Assembly (NCBI GenBank): GCA_905221615.1
Contig: CAJNDT010001002.1
Coordinates: 396,001 to 460,000 of the forward strand
Direction of reading: 5' to 3'
Length of the DNA: 64,000 bases
Source of the DNA: Symbiodinium sp. CCMP2592
Taxonomy: Eukaryota > Sar > Dinophyceae > Suessiales > Symbiodiniaceae
The translations under genes were made by a program, and so were the position numbers. Below, piece after piece: positions 48,598 through 56,481 of this stretch. Position 1 is the first letter of the stretch; each line of letters opens with the position of its first letter. A model generated the notes under the pieces. It searched no databases. It worked only from the letters and a program-made list of their open reading frames with translations, and was not told where the DNA came from.

Positions 48598-48958
48598 TTA
48601 GGTTTGCCTTGACGCGCTGGGTCTGCTACTAGTCGAGCTCCAGCACTCCCACTGATTTACGACTCGCAGTCCCAGATGCTCCAACAGATGGCTCTTCCTG
48701 TTCACAGAACCCAATAACGAGGAAAATGCTTTACATGCGGTGATCCTGAATGTTGATCTCAGGCTTGTATGTAAATTCAAGGGGTGTAAGATATCCCGGC
48801 ACCAGTATATACTCCTTGCCGCAGAACTTCGCACACACCAAGATCATGTTAAGAAGGACTTGTAGCAGGGTTTGGTGATTCCGTACAGAGCCCGTTATGT
48901 CGATTTTGGATGTCCCTTTCGAGGCTAGTAAACAGATCCCCACATCGCCTGTAGCCAA
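48598..48958 (-). CDS. Candidate two-part ORF or exons, unrecognised
   Basis: The frame 48731-48958 (from an ATG at 48958) encodes 75 balanced residues with markers GDVGICLLASKGTSKIDITG and GKEYILVPGYLTPLEFTYKP. A second frame continues protein-like in 48598-48720 (SHLLEHLGLRVVNQWECW). A GTAAAG...ACAG segment between them could be a very short intron of about 38 nt, or the join could be a frameshift. Composition and order argue for real, once-coding sequence. No family is recognised. Confidence 0.35.
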
Positions 48959-49079
48959 GGAGTGTCTGGCAGATGAGGCCGGCGCGGGCGTGGGTCCAGC
49001 TTCCGAGTTGAGGGTCGGTCAGTGTGAGAGTAGGAACTACATTCTGATCGAACGGCTCCCTGAAGCTGCATTATATGCA

Positions 49080-49570
49080 TGCCAGTCTGTCTGTCCACCC
49101 GTCCGTCCGTATGTATGTGTATGTAGGTATGCAGGTATGTATATTGTGTTTACTGGTCTGATTGTCTGTCTGTCTTCCGTCCATATGTCTGTCCGTCTTT
49201 CTGTCTCGGTATGGTTTCCTCTTTGTATGTAGGTTTGTGTATCTGTCTAACTTGTCGGTCTGTCCGTCTGTCCATCCGTCCGTCCGTCCGTCTGTCTGTG
49301 GGTGTGCCTCTGCTTGTGTCGGTCGGTGAGTCTATCTGTCTGTCCGTTCATCGGTCTGCCTCTGCGTCTGTCATGTCCGACCTCCTGTCTGATATCTGTC
49401 TGTCTTCCTGTCTGTCGGTATGCGTGTGCTGATATCTGCCTGGCTGTCTTTCAGTCACTCAGTCAGAGTGCCTGCCTGCCGGCCTGCCTGTATGCATGTT
49501 ATGTTATGTTATGTGTGTATGTGTGTATGTATGTATGTATGTATGTATGTATGTATGTATGTATGATTGT
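49080..49570. repeat. CTGT/CCGT microsatellite followed by (TATG)n
   Basis: CTGTCTGTCCGT-type units run through 49085-49450 and a purer (TATG)n tract covers about 49500-49564. It ends about 50 bp before the left direct repeat of the Penelope-like element. Confidence 0.9.
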
Positions 49571-49619
49571 GTAGGTAACTACTAGTATGATGATAAGCCT
49601 ATGTCTATGCATATGTACA

Positions 49620-50012
49620 TGTTTGTGTTATTCTGCTGTACGTGCGACAAATCTGCACTTACATGTCCGCTTTCCTAATGGTTTCCTTTCTGAAGACTTT
49701 TGTCGCTGCATGCTTTGGCCTATGGAAACTCCTTGTTTTTCTTGCTTGCTTTTTTCATGGTTTTCTTTCTTTCTTTCTTTTCTGTCGTTTTTCTTTCAGT
49801 TTGCAGGGGGCGCGAGGTCCGGTGACAAAGCTCGCGCCAACGAAGCACTTTGTCACATGGACAGGTAAACGTACCGTTCCTGGGTGCAAGAGCACAGCTG
49901 GATTGGTCACATGCAAAACCATGATGATGATTTTCTCGGTTGTCCGAAACTTTTCACTTCACTTCACATGCTGAAACTTGGACATGTCTGCAGAACGCCT
50001 CCTCAGTTGTGT
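49620..50012 (+). repeat. Left pLTR-like direct repeat (393 bp)
   Basis: It matches 60545-60945 except for G/A at 49642, A/T at 49847 and an 8-bp insertion in the right copy after GTAAACGTACC. It contains a (TTTC)n pyrimidine tract ending in CAG (about 49762-49806), which looks like a splice acceptor. A CAG/GTAAAC donor-like junction is at 49864/49865 and a CTGCAG acceptor-like site ends at 49993. No start or end inverted repeats were seen. Confidence 0.95.
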
Positions 50013-50232
50013 TCGGCAAGAGCTCCCTCATGAGGGCCTTGTCGCTATTCGGCGAAGTTGCCGGCCCACCGGGGTTCTTGTTTTAGCAGCTTTGGAGATC
50101 ATTTCCGTTTCACAACATGTTCAAGTGGAGATCACTGAGTGGAAATCACACTTCCGGAAAGCAGAGTGGAGTGGCGTCCGGAGATCACTGACGATTGCAT
50201 ATGTTGTCATGTTTAGGCATTTTCTGGCTTGA
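49663..50232 (+). CDS. Putative ORF0 spanning the left repeat, joined by a predicted 129-nt intron
   Basis: The frame from ATG 49663 encodes a hydrophobic, Phe/Leu-rich stretch (from the TTTC tract) and then GARGPVTKLAPTKHFVTWT up to 49864. Removing 49865-49993 (GTAAAC...CTGCAG) joins it in phase to ERLLSCVRQELPHEG and continues to the stop at 50232, about 35 bp before ORF1. The 8-bp indel between the repeats falls inside this proposed intron, as expected if the flanks are coding. In the right copy the upstream codon 60567 is ATG where the left has GTG. The hydrophobic part may be a signal or membrane segment, or simply repeat-coded. The splicing is a prediction only, and unspliced translation from the in-frame ATG at 49984 is an alternative. 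Confidence 0.35.
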
Positions 50233-50266
50233 GACTCGCATTCAAGTGTTGCTCCTGCACCCTGCC

Positions 50267-51655
50267 ATGGATCGTGAGCGCTCCCCACGCCGTAACCCCT
50301 ACTGGAGCTCCTCCTTGCCTGCTTCGGTCCCACCTGCCCCTGTGAGTTGGCAAAATCCCACACCCCGTCCGGCCCCACCAGTGACTCGACCGACAGTGCT
50401 TCAGCCACAAAACCTTACATGGCAACCTAACCCACGGATCGCTCAGATTATGAACATGTCGCCGACCCCCCGCATCCCCGGTCTCCCTTCCCCACCTGCT
50501 GCAAACTCCCCTCGAGTTTTCGGCCCGATGCTACCTGCTGAGTTCTGCCAGAGTCCGAACTATTTGGACTCCCGCTGTATTGCAGGCTTGGACTTGGCTC
50601 GTTGGGTCAAGAAGACTGATTGGACAGTTCGAAAGCAGATTGACGGATGTCCAACCCACATGATACCGCTTCATTCGTTGCTCTATCAAGGCTGGAATTC
50701 GTATTGGGTACGTCATATTGCAGAAGGCAAGCCGACTTTCTTCGCAGGTTTCAAGTCGATTGGTGAAGTTGTATTTTGTCACGCACTGTTCGGAAAGTTG
50801 CGAGATGAAGAAGTCGACTTGGATGAGCTTGCTTCTATTGTGCTTGGTACCAATGATCCCGCTTCCGAGAGCAGTGGCTCGGATTCCAAGTCGCAGGCCA
50901 CACATTTGTTGGCGCAGAAGGTTGTTGACTACATGTTAGGTCTGTATCCTCAGGCCTCGGTTGACACGGAGAAGGCAGCCATGGCGAATCAGATTCAGAT
51001 TCTTCAACAACAACTTGCGAATTTCGAGAATGCCTCCCCTTCCCGCTCTTCTAATCAAGGCGTTGCAGATCAGAAAACTTTGCCGATTGAAGAAAGCCCC
51101 CCGGGACGTGTACCAGAGTCCGCACCCTCAGCTCAAAAAGTTCCTGATGGTGCAACCCGTCTTCTTCGTGGTCAGACTGGTGAGCCCAAAAGTAATCTCA
51201 TGCAGGCATTCCAGAAAGGAAAACCATCGGGGAGCCAGGCAGAACCGTTGAGCATTGAGAACGATGAAGTTGAGACCCAAGGTCGTAGCCCAGGAAATTC
51301 GAGCTCTGCTCCTCAGCCTGAGTATGGGACATCCTCGCATGTTGGACAAGTTGTGAAGATTGTTCTCACGGATCCATCCAAACGTCACTTCTTGAGTCGC
51401 AGCTGGAAAGCTTGCAAGTCGGACAAGGAAGTGTCGACATGGATTGAAGGCTTGAATTTGAGCAAAAACAATCGCCAGAAGCTTCAGACATGGACGGCTC
51501 ATGTGCAACGATGGCATGCGGACCTTCCTTCCAATGAGCAGGCCGAATTGGATCAGGTTGTTGCCAACTGGGGTGTGCCCATCCGTGATATTCCCAAGCT
51601 TAAGGCGAATTCCTTGCTGCGTATTCTTGCTGCCGGAACAATTCTTGTGGCTTGA
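50267..51655 (+). CDS. PLE ORF1, gag-like protein (462 aa)
   Basis: I chose the ATG at 50267 because of its context (gccATGg) and the basic start MDRERSPRR; the upstream frame looks non-coding. The protein has a Pro-rich N-terminus (residues about 10-90), then a globular part with Trp and His (ARWVKKTDWTVRKQ, YQGWNSYWVRHIAEGKP). A short coiled-coil-like helix follows (MANQIQILQQQLANFE), then a Gly/Ser/Pro/Gln linker and a second globular C-terminal part (LNLSKNNRQKLQTWTAHVQRW). No zinc knuckle is seen. No family is recognised; the position before the RT ORF and the charged/linker architecture suggest an RNA-binding or particle-forming role. It ends at TGA 51653-51655, directly in frame with ORF2. 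Confidence 0.75.
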   Translation: MDRERSPRRNPYWSSSLPASVPPAPVSWQNPTPRPAPPVTRPTVLQPQNLTWQPNPRIAQIMNMSPTPRIPGLPSPPAANSPRVFGPMLPAEFCQSPNYLDSRCIAGLDLARWVKKTDWTVRKQIDGCPTHMIPLHSLLYQGWNSYWVRHIAEGKPTFFAGFKSIGEVVFCHALFGKLRDEEVDLDELASIVLGTNDPASESSGSDSKSQATHLLAQKVVDYMLGLYPQASVDTEKAAMANQIQILQQQLANFENASPSRSSNQGVADQKTLPIEESPPGRVPESAPSAQKVPDGATRLLRGQTGEPKSNLMQAFQKGKPSGSQAEPLSIENDEVETQGRSPGNSSSAPQPEYGTSSHVGQVVKIVLTDPSKRHFLSRSWKACKSDKEVSTWIEGLNLSKNNRQKLQTWTAHVQRWHADLPSNEQAELDQVVANWGVPIRDIPKLKANSLLRILAAGTILVA

Positions 51656-51658
51656 CTA
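51653..51658 (+). promoter_or_regulatory. Candidate programmed UGA readthrough site between ORF1 and ORF2
   Basis: The stop TGA is followed immediately by CTA (TGA CTA CAG). UGA-CUA is a well-known leaky context in other eukaryotic and viral genes. The frame after it is the same as ORF1 and open for 950 codons, while the first in-frame ATG comes only at 51794. A readthrough product would be a gag-pol-like fusion of about 1,410 residues. Reinitiation, separate trans-spliced mRNAs or selenocysteine insertion are alternatives; no SECIS-like element was searched for reliably. Confidence 0.5.
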
Positions 51659-54505
51659 CAGGCCATATTGGATGCCAGAGACCTATATCGCAGTGGAAAT
51701 CCACCACAAGGTTGGTGGAAAAAGCACCGAAGTGAAGTGGATTTGCTTCGGAATGCTCATCTATTTTTCCAAGGTCTCTACGAGACACCCACCATGTTCG
51801 GACGACAATGGATGGACATTGTTATTTGGATTCGTGGAAAACTCCTTTTGCTTGCTTGTGAGTTCGGGCTTGTACAGTTGCCATTGACCTCTCAGCTTCG
51901 TTTAAAATGTTCCAGCTACACCTGGAAATTCTTTCAGACGCAGTCGGTGCTCTATTGCCGCATCTTTCTCCAGCCTGAGTTACAGAAATTCATGTATGTC
52001 GGATCATCATCCCAAACATTGGGCGACCGTGAGCGTACAAGATGGGGGAAATACCAACAGATCCGAGCGGGCAAGTCTGTATGTGGTGAACTCTCATTGT
52101 TCTGGCATTACCGACGGCGGAATTATCACATGGCCATTCCTTTGTTAATCATGCATGTCCCACAGGCCGACTGTCTGCATACAATTGAGCAGACGTTCAT
52201 CAACTTGCTCCAGCCACGCCTTAATGCTCCCTGGGTTCGTTCTCTTGTAAGGGCAAAACATGCACAGATTGCCAACTCCGATCCTGTCAGATGTGTTCGC
52301 AGATTTGTGACTTCGTGGAGAACTTTCCGACGTTTCCGACGTCGGAACGTCCAGCTTACTGGATTGACTCCATCGGTCTTTCGCTCAACACACATCGTTC
52401 AGAACATCGTATACAGCTATCAGATTCTGTTCGACTTAGCTTCTGACGGGTTGAAGTCCTTTCTTGCTCAAAAGTATTTGCGCAGCAACAGAGTTGACTC
52501 CGATTTTCTTCACAGACTATTTCGGATGGCCACTCATCTCGGTGACCCTTTCTATGAGACGATTTGCAGGTCCAGATTGAACACGGTGCTGCAATTTCGG
52601 CAGTTGAGGTGTCCAACCACATGCCGGCCCTTATCCACTCCGTTCTTGTTACCGGAAGCAGGCTTCAAACGCTTGGTTCGTGGCATGTTGGGAGATATTC
52701 TGGATGTTTCGTCAAATCGACTGCTACCGTACCACATTCCAGCGACCTCGCTTGTTGCAAAAAGCCACCCCAAAATCAGAGAGGTTTTGTTCTCGCACGA
52801 GCGAATCTTGCAGTTGTGGGACCCGCATGAGGAACCACAGAGGGCCGGTGTCACATGTTGTTGCTCCGAGCTTCTTCGACATCATCCACACTTGACTGTG
52901 GTTCAGGGTCACATTGCATCTTCTGCCACTTTGTTGTCTTTGCCGCATGACTTGACTCAGCTGGCTCAGTCCAGTTGCTCAAATCCGGTATTCATGACAG
53001 CCACAGATCATTGGAAGATGTTTCTTGATGACGTGAGACAGTGGATCGATCATCACGGCTTGGTGCATTATCCGACTATTGATATCCGATTTGTGTGGCA
53101 GAAGGCATGGAAGCTGCATTCACAGCATGTTGGAACACATTGGTCGGTTGATCAGGTTCGTGAGTTGAAAAAACGGACCAAAGGATTGGTGTGGCATGTC
53201 CGGGACCATGAAGGCTCTCATGCACATGTCTTCTGCCCGGTGAAGTATTGGATGATGCTTCAGAACACTTTTACTGCTGAATCCGTCTTCAAGCCACTGT
53301 CGCTAAACCCCTCAACGATTATGGTTCAGATGGAGCATGCAGTCCCACCTCGGATTCTTGAAGCATTCCCCTTTCGCTTTGGATCTCGCGGTGCCCGTGT
53401 GTCATGGGCTTATATTCTCCCCAAGTTCAAGAAAGAATGGAAAGGAGGCAGGCCAATCGTTACTTTTGCCTCTCACCCGGCTCGCCAGTTCTTGGTTGTG
53501 ATGGCGAAAGTCACAGAAATGCTTGTTGCTGAGGTGTGTCCTCACACCCGATCTTACAACGATGCAATCTTGCTTTGTCAGAACATACATGCTTTCTTTG
53601 AGAAGCGATGTCACAGTCCGGAGCACGACAGACAGAAAATTGCCATGCACAATCAAGACTTGTCAGGTTTCTTCGTGAGCATTCCGGGGGAGCGGTTCAT
53701 GATCACCTTTCGCATATTACTCTGTCGATTTTACGACGTCTCGGATGCTGGTCTTGATCATGCCTTGAAAGGCGTTGTGGTGACTGTGGACTTGGAAAAC
53801 AACTTGTCGGTTATGAAAACTATTCGCGGTCGACATTGTCTGTTGCATGACAAACGAGTTGCCGTTCCCATGGACCTATTCCTGGAGGCCGTACAGGTGT
53901 CGTTTAAGTTCAATCTATTTATGGTTGGTCAGCAGGCTATTCAACAAATTAGGGGTGCATTGATGGGAAGCCATTTCTCTCCGGCAGCCTGCCATGCCGT
54001 GGTGAGTTTATATGAGCACATGTACTTCGGTAAATGCTTGTTGGAGCCCTCTCGCTTGCCAACGTTTGGCCTTGTGGTTAGATACGTGGACAATCGGATG
54101 AGTTTGATTCTTGATCGCCAGGCCAGTTATGCGGCTGTACAAGCTTTCCTGCATCAAGATGTGTATATACCGCCCATTGTACTTGAGTATGAGGATGGGG
54201 ACCTCTTCTTAGGTTTTCATGTGGATACACAACAGCTACGAGTGCAATATGTGCAACCTACGGAGACTTGGAAGTTTTTACACTCCAATTCGGCTGCCAA
54301 CACACGGACGCTGTTAAGCAGCTTTCGATCCAGAGCCCACTTGATTGCACGTGCATCCTGGCCGTTGGAGCAACGTGAAGTCGATCTTGATCAGCTTTTG
54401 CAATCCTATGTGAAACAGGGATTCGATCCGTCAATGATGCATCCCATTCTGAAACGAGTCAGGCTACAGTTTAACAATCTTCGTGCTCGCTCGACTGCCG
54501 CGTAA
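51656..54505 (+). CDS. PLE ORF2: N-terminal GIY-YIG endonuclease plus Penelope-type reverse transcriptase
   Basis: Residues are counted from codon 51668. At about 92-190 lies a GIY-YIG nuclease: VLYC (94-97) for GIY, MYVG (109-112) for YIG, Arg121 after the L-x-x-R turn, Glu174 in HTIEQTF and Asn186 in PRLNAPW. A Cys/His/Arg-rich linker follows. The RT has a fingers motif with LPKFKKEW and GGRPIVTF, motif A NQDLSGFFVSIP with Asp664, motif B GALMGSHFSP with Met766, motif C RYVDNRM with Asp808-Asn809, motif D LFLGFHVD, and a PLE thumb ending (FRSRAHLIARASW, YVKQGFDPSMM). The DLxxxFxxIP, MGSxxSP and RYVDx signatures are typical of Penelope-like RTs. In canonical PLEs GIY-YIG is C-terminal; here the order is permuted, as in the Chlamys/Naiad-type clade. 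Motif C has Asn in the second Asp position. The first in-frame ATG is at 51794. Confidence 0.9.
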   Translation, partial: LQAILDARDLYRSGNPPQGWWKKHRSEVDLLRNAHLFFQGLYETPTMFGRQWMDIVIWIRGKLLLLACEFGLVQLPLTSQLRLKCSSYTWKFFQTQSVLYCRIFLQPELQKFMYVGSSSQTLGDRERTRWGKYQQIRAGKSVCGELSLFWHYRRRNYHMAIPLLIMHVPQADCLHTIEQTFINLLQPRLNAPWVRSLVRAKHAQIANSDPVRCVRRFVTSWRTFRRFRRRNVQLTGLTPSVFRSTHIVQNIVYSYQILFDLASDGLKSFLAQKYLRSNRVDSDFLHRLFRMATHLGDPFYETICRSRLNTVLQFRQLRCPTTCRPLSTPFLLPEAGFKRLVRGMLGDILDVSSNRLLPYHIPATSLVAKSHPKIREVLFSHERILQLWDPHEEPQRAGVTCCCSELLRHHPHLTVVQGHIASSATLLSLPHDLTQLAQSSCSNPVFMTATDHWKMFLDDVRQWIDHHGLVHYPTIDIRFVWQKAWKLHSQHVGTHWSVDQVRELKKRTKGLVWHVRDHEGSHAHVFCPVKYWMMLQNTFTAESVFKPLSLNPSTIMVQMEHAVPPRILEAFPFRFGSRGARVSWAYILPKFKKEWKGGRPIVTFASHPARQFLVVMAKVTEMLVAEVCPHTRSYNDAILLCQNIHAFFEKRCHSPEHDRQKIAMHNQDLSGFFVSIPGERFMITFRILLCRFYDVSDAGLDHALKGVVVTVDLENNLSVMKTIRGRHCLLHDKRVAVPMDLFLEAVQVSFKFNLFMVGQQAIQQIRGALMGSHFSPAACHAVVSLYEHMYFGKCLLEPSRLPTFGLVVRYVDNRMSLILDRQASYAAVQAFLHQDVYIPPIVLEYEDGDLFLGFHVDTQQLRVQYVQPTETWKFLHSNSAANTRTLLSSFRSRAHLIARASWPLEQREVDLDQLLQSYVKQGFDPSMMHPILKRVRLQFNNLRARSTAA

Positions 54506-54573
54506 ATAAGTCCTTGCATCCGATGCTTAGCTTTTGTGTCTTTCGCATTCTGTAGCACCCTGTGCACCTGACG

Positions 54574-56244
54574 ATGTCCACGGAAGACAGTCTCAATTTG
54601 TTTCCAAAGTCCTCGGGCCCTCCCGGCCCTGTCAGTGGCTCTGTGGAAATGTATATTCGAAGGAGGGTCGCTCAAGAGGTGAACCGAGCCCTTGCACCGC
54701 CCGACACACTTCCAGAATGGGCACGGCCTACCGGAAGCGCCTCTGGAGGCCGCCGAGCTCTTCCTGCTCCTCCTGCCCCTCCTTCTTCTTCATCGACTCC
54801 TTCGCTCCCCCAAGCAAATGTGGATGCCGCGATCCCCCGAGCTCCTCCTCCTTCGCCCTTTTTGACTCTCACTGAGCGTAGTGGATCTTCGGCTCAGTCT
54901 ATTCAGATTCACGATGAAGGTATGGCAAATAGGGTTATTGAAAGCCTGACCTCTGTTCGGTTGTTTGGCAATCGGGGCAATCGGGACGATCGTTCAAGGA
55001 GCCCGGTATTGAAGCCGTGCCCGCCTCTTCCAAGAAAGCGTCGCCAGCTTGCTGGTGATGAACGTATGCCTATTGAGGATAAGCCCTCATCTTCTGCCCA
55101 GCTTGCTATTGTTGATGCCAGTTTCGACAAGTATGCAGTTCCGGACGGACCGGAGATTCCAGCACCCTCGACCGAATGGGTGTGTGTTGAGCCCTCCTCC
55201 GGACCACCGATCTGGGTCCAGTTTCTGGAGCCTACAAAGTTGGACAGACCTGATGTTCAGCACTCGAAGTGGCCTCAGTTCTACACTATTCGGACTGTTG
55301 CCGGGATGAATGTTTGGAATTTCGATCCGACCGCTTCAGAGAAAGAGAAGAAAAAACAGTGGCACGAAGTTGAACGATTGTTGTTACACTACAGGACTGC
55401 GATCATGAAGGATGCCAATCGTATCAAAAGTGCCACGGAAATTGTTGTTCCAGTCCTTCCGACTGGACCCTACGATCTACAAGAAAGATGGATTGCCGCC
55501 ATTTTGGCGGGAGCCGACCATCATGCCAACTATTCTTGGTCGGATGCCCAGGATTATTTTGCCATGGGCCCGGATGCCAAAAAGCAGATTCAAAGTCTTG
55601 CTCGCATTCTGTCATCGGTGCCTCGCCTTCGTCCGTTCGTCCGAGAAGATCTTCAGGCCGGTCGTGGATCTTACTGGTTGTTCCCGGGTAACACGGACCC
55701 AGACACGGGACTTGCAGATGATGGTTCGCACGAAGCTCCGCAGGGAGTTTTCCTCATTTCGACAACGAAGCTTCCGGACGATCCTGCCACCTGCTTCGCG
55801 GTGCCCTTTGTTCACAATACAGTTCCTCAGGATCTGGCGTCGATCATTAATCAGGAAGTTGTGCGGCCATCATACTTTGATAGGGCGGATCGCACATGGG
55901 TCCCATCTACCGGCTTTTATGGCCGCATGTCTTGGCCGAAACCTGCTATTCGGCTTCCAAAGCTTGACGGATCTCAGCCGGAGCATTTGAGTGCTATGAG
56001 AAATTCGATGTCCGGAGCCCGGCACTTCGGAGGAAAGCAGGTTGATTCTCGCACATGTGCGGCGCTGGGATGGACCTTTGTGAGGCAACACGCTCATTTC
56101 AAGGCTGTTAACGCCTCCGATCAAACATTCGGGCATCTCGGCGATTTGATTCATGGCCAGGATGGTCGTTGGATGTTTCGTTCAAGTCGGAGTGTCCTAG
56201 CAGGCACTGCTGTCTTTTGGACATCGTGGGCACGTGATGCATAA
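54574..56244 (+). CDS. PLE ORF3, unrecognised 556-aa protein
   Basis: The start ATG 54574 lies 69 nt after the ORF2 stop. The N-terminal 180 residues are Pro/Ser-rich and disordered-looking with basic patches (PLPRKRRQLAGD) that could be a nuclear signal. Residues from about 200 are globular and aromatic-rich (TEWVCVEPSSGPPIWVQFLE, MNVWNFDP), followed by a charged helix (SEKEKKKQWHEVERLLLHYR). The C-terminal third has a region VHNTVPQDLASIINQ...STGFYGRMSW that vaguely recalls ADP-ribosyltransferase-like folds, but I do not claim the family. Codon use and strand match ORF1 and ORF2, so it belongs to the element. A structural or DNA-binding role is possible. The function is unknown. Confidence 0.75.
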   Translation: MSTEDSLNLFPKSSGPPGPVSGSVEMYIRRRVAQEVNRALAPPDTLPEWARPTGSASGGRRALPAPPAPPSSSSTPSLPQANVDAAIPRAPPPSPFLTLTERSGSSAQSIQIHDEGMANRVIESLTSVRLFGNRGNRDDRSRSPVLKPCPPLPRKRRQLAGDERMPIEDKPSSSAQLAIVDASFDKYAVPDGPEIPAPSTEWVCVEPSSGPPIWVQFLEPTKLDRPDVQHSKWPQFYTIRTVAGMNVWNFDPTASEKEKKKQWHEVERLLLHYRTAIMKDANRIKSATEIVVPVLPTGPYDLQERWIAAILAGADHHANYSWSDAQDYFAMGPDAKKQIQSLARILSSVPRLRPFVREDLQAGRGSYWLFPGNTDPDTGLADDGSHEAPQGVFLISTTKLPDDPATCFAVPFVHNTVPQDLASIINQEVVRPSYFDRADRTWVPSTGFYGRMSWPKPAIRLPKLDGSQPEHLSAMRNSMSGARHFGGKQVDSRTCAALGWTFVRQHAHFKAVNASDQTFGHLGDLIHGQDGRWMFRSSRSVLAGTAVFWTSWARDA

Positions 56245-56481
56245 GTGAATGTTTCTATTCCATGGTTTACTTCTGTCTTCGCTTGATTTCTTCCTACTTT
56301 CAGAGTGAATGAGATCAATCGCTTGCCCACATTCTGAGTGTTGCACTCCGCCGTGGACCGCATGCTTCAAAACCAAATAACATGGATGCTAGGGTTTGCA
56401 GCCTCATGTTGCCAGTGCATTGCAGTGTTCTTTGATTCGCCTTACATGTGACTGATGATTTTTGCTCAGTAACATGATAGC
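56245..56481 (+). other. Spacer between ORF3 and the oxygenase ORF
   Basis: This 237-bp plus-strand spacer has TTTC/CAG-type pyrimidine stretches near 56270-56300 and TTTTTGCTCAG just before the oxygenase ATG. Such sites could be trans- or cis-splice acceptors for separate mRNAs. No ORF was seen. Confidence 0.4.

Noticed and set aside
49620..50012. Hammerhead ribozyme in the pLTR-like repeat, as found in many Penelope-like elements
   Set aside because: CTGAAGA (about 49691) and GGAAAC (about 49724) occur in the right order, but the intervening sequence does not form stem II, and no paired stems I/III were found. The minus strand was checked in the same way without success.
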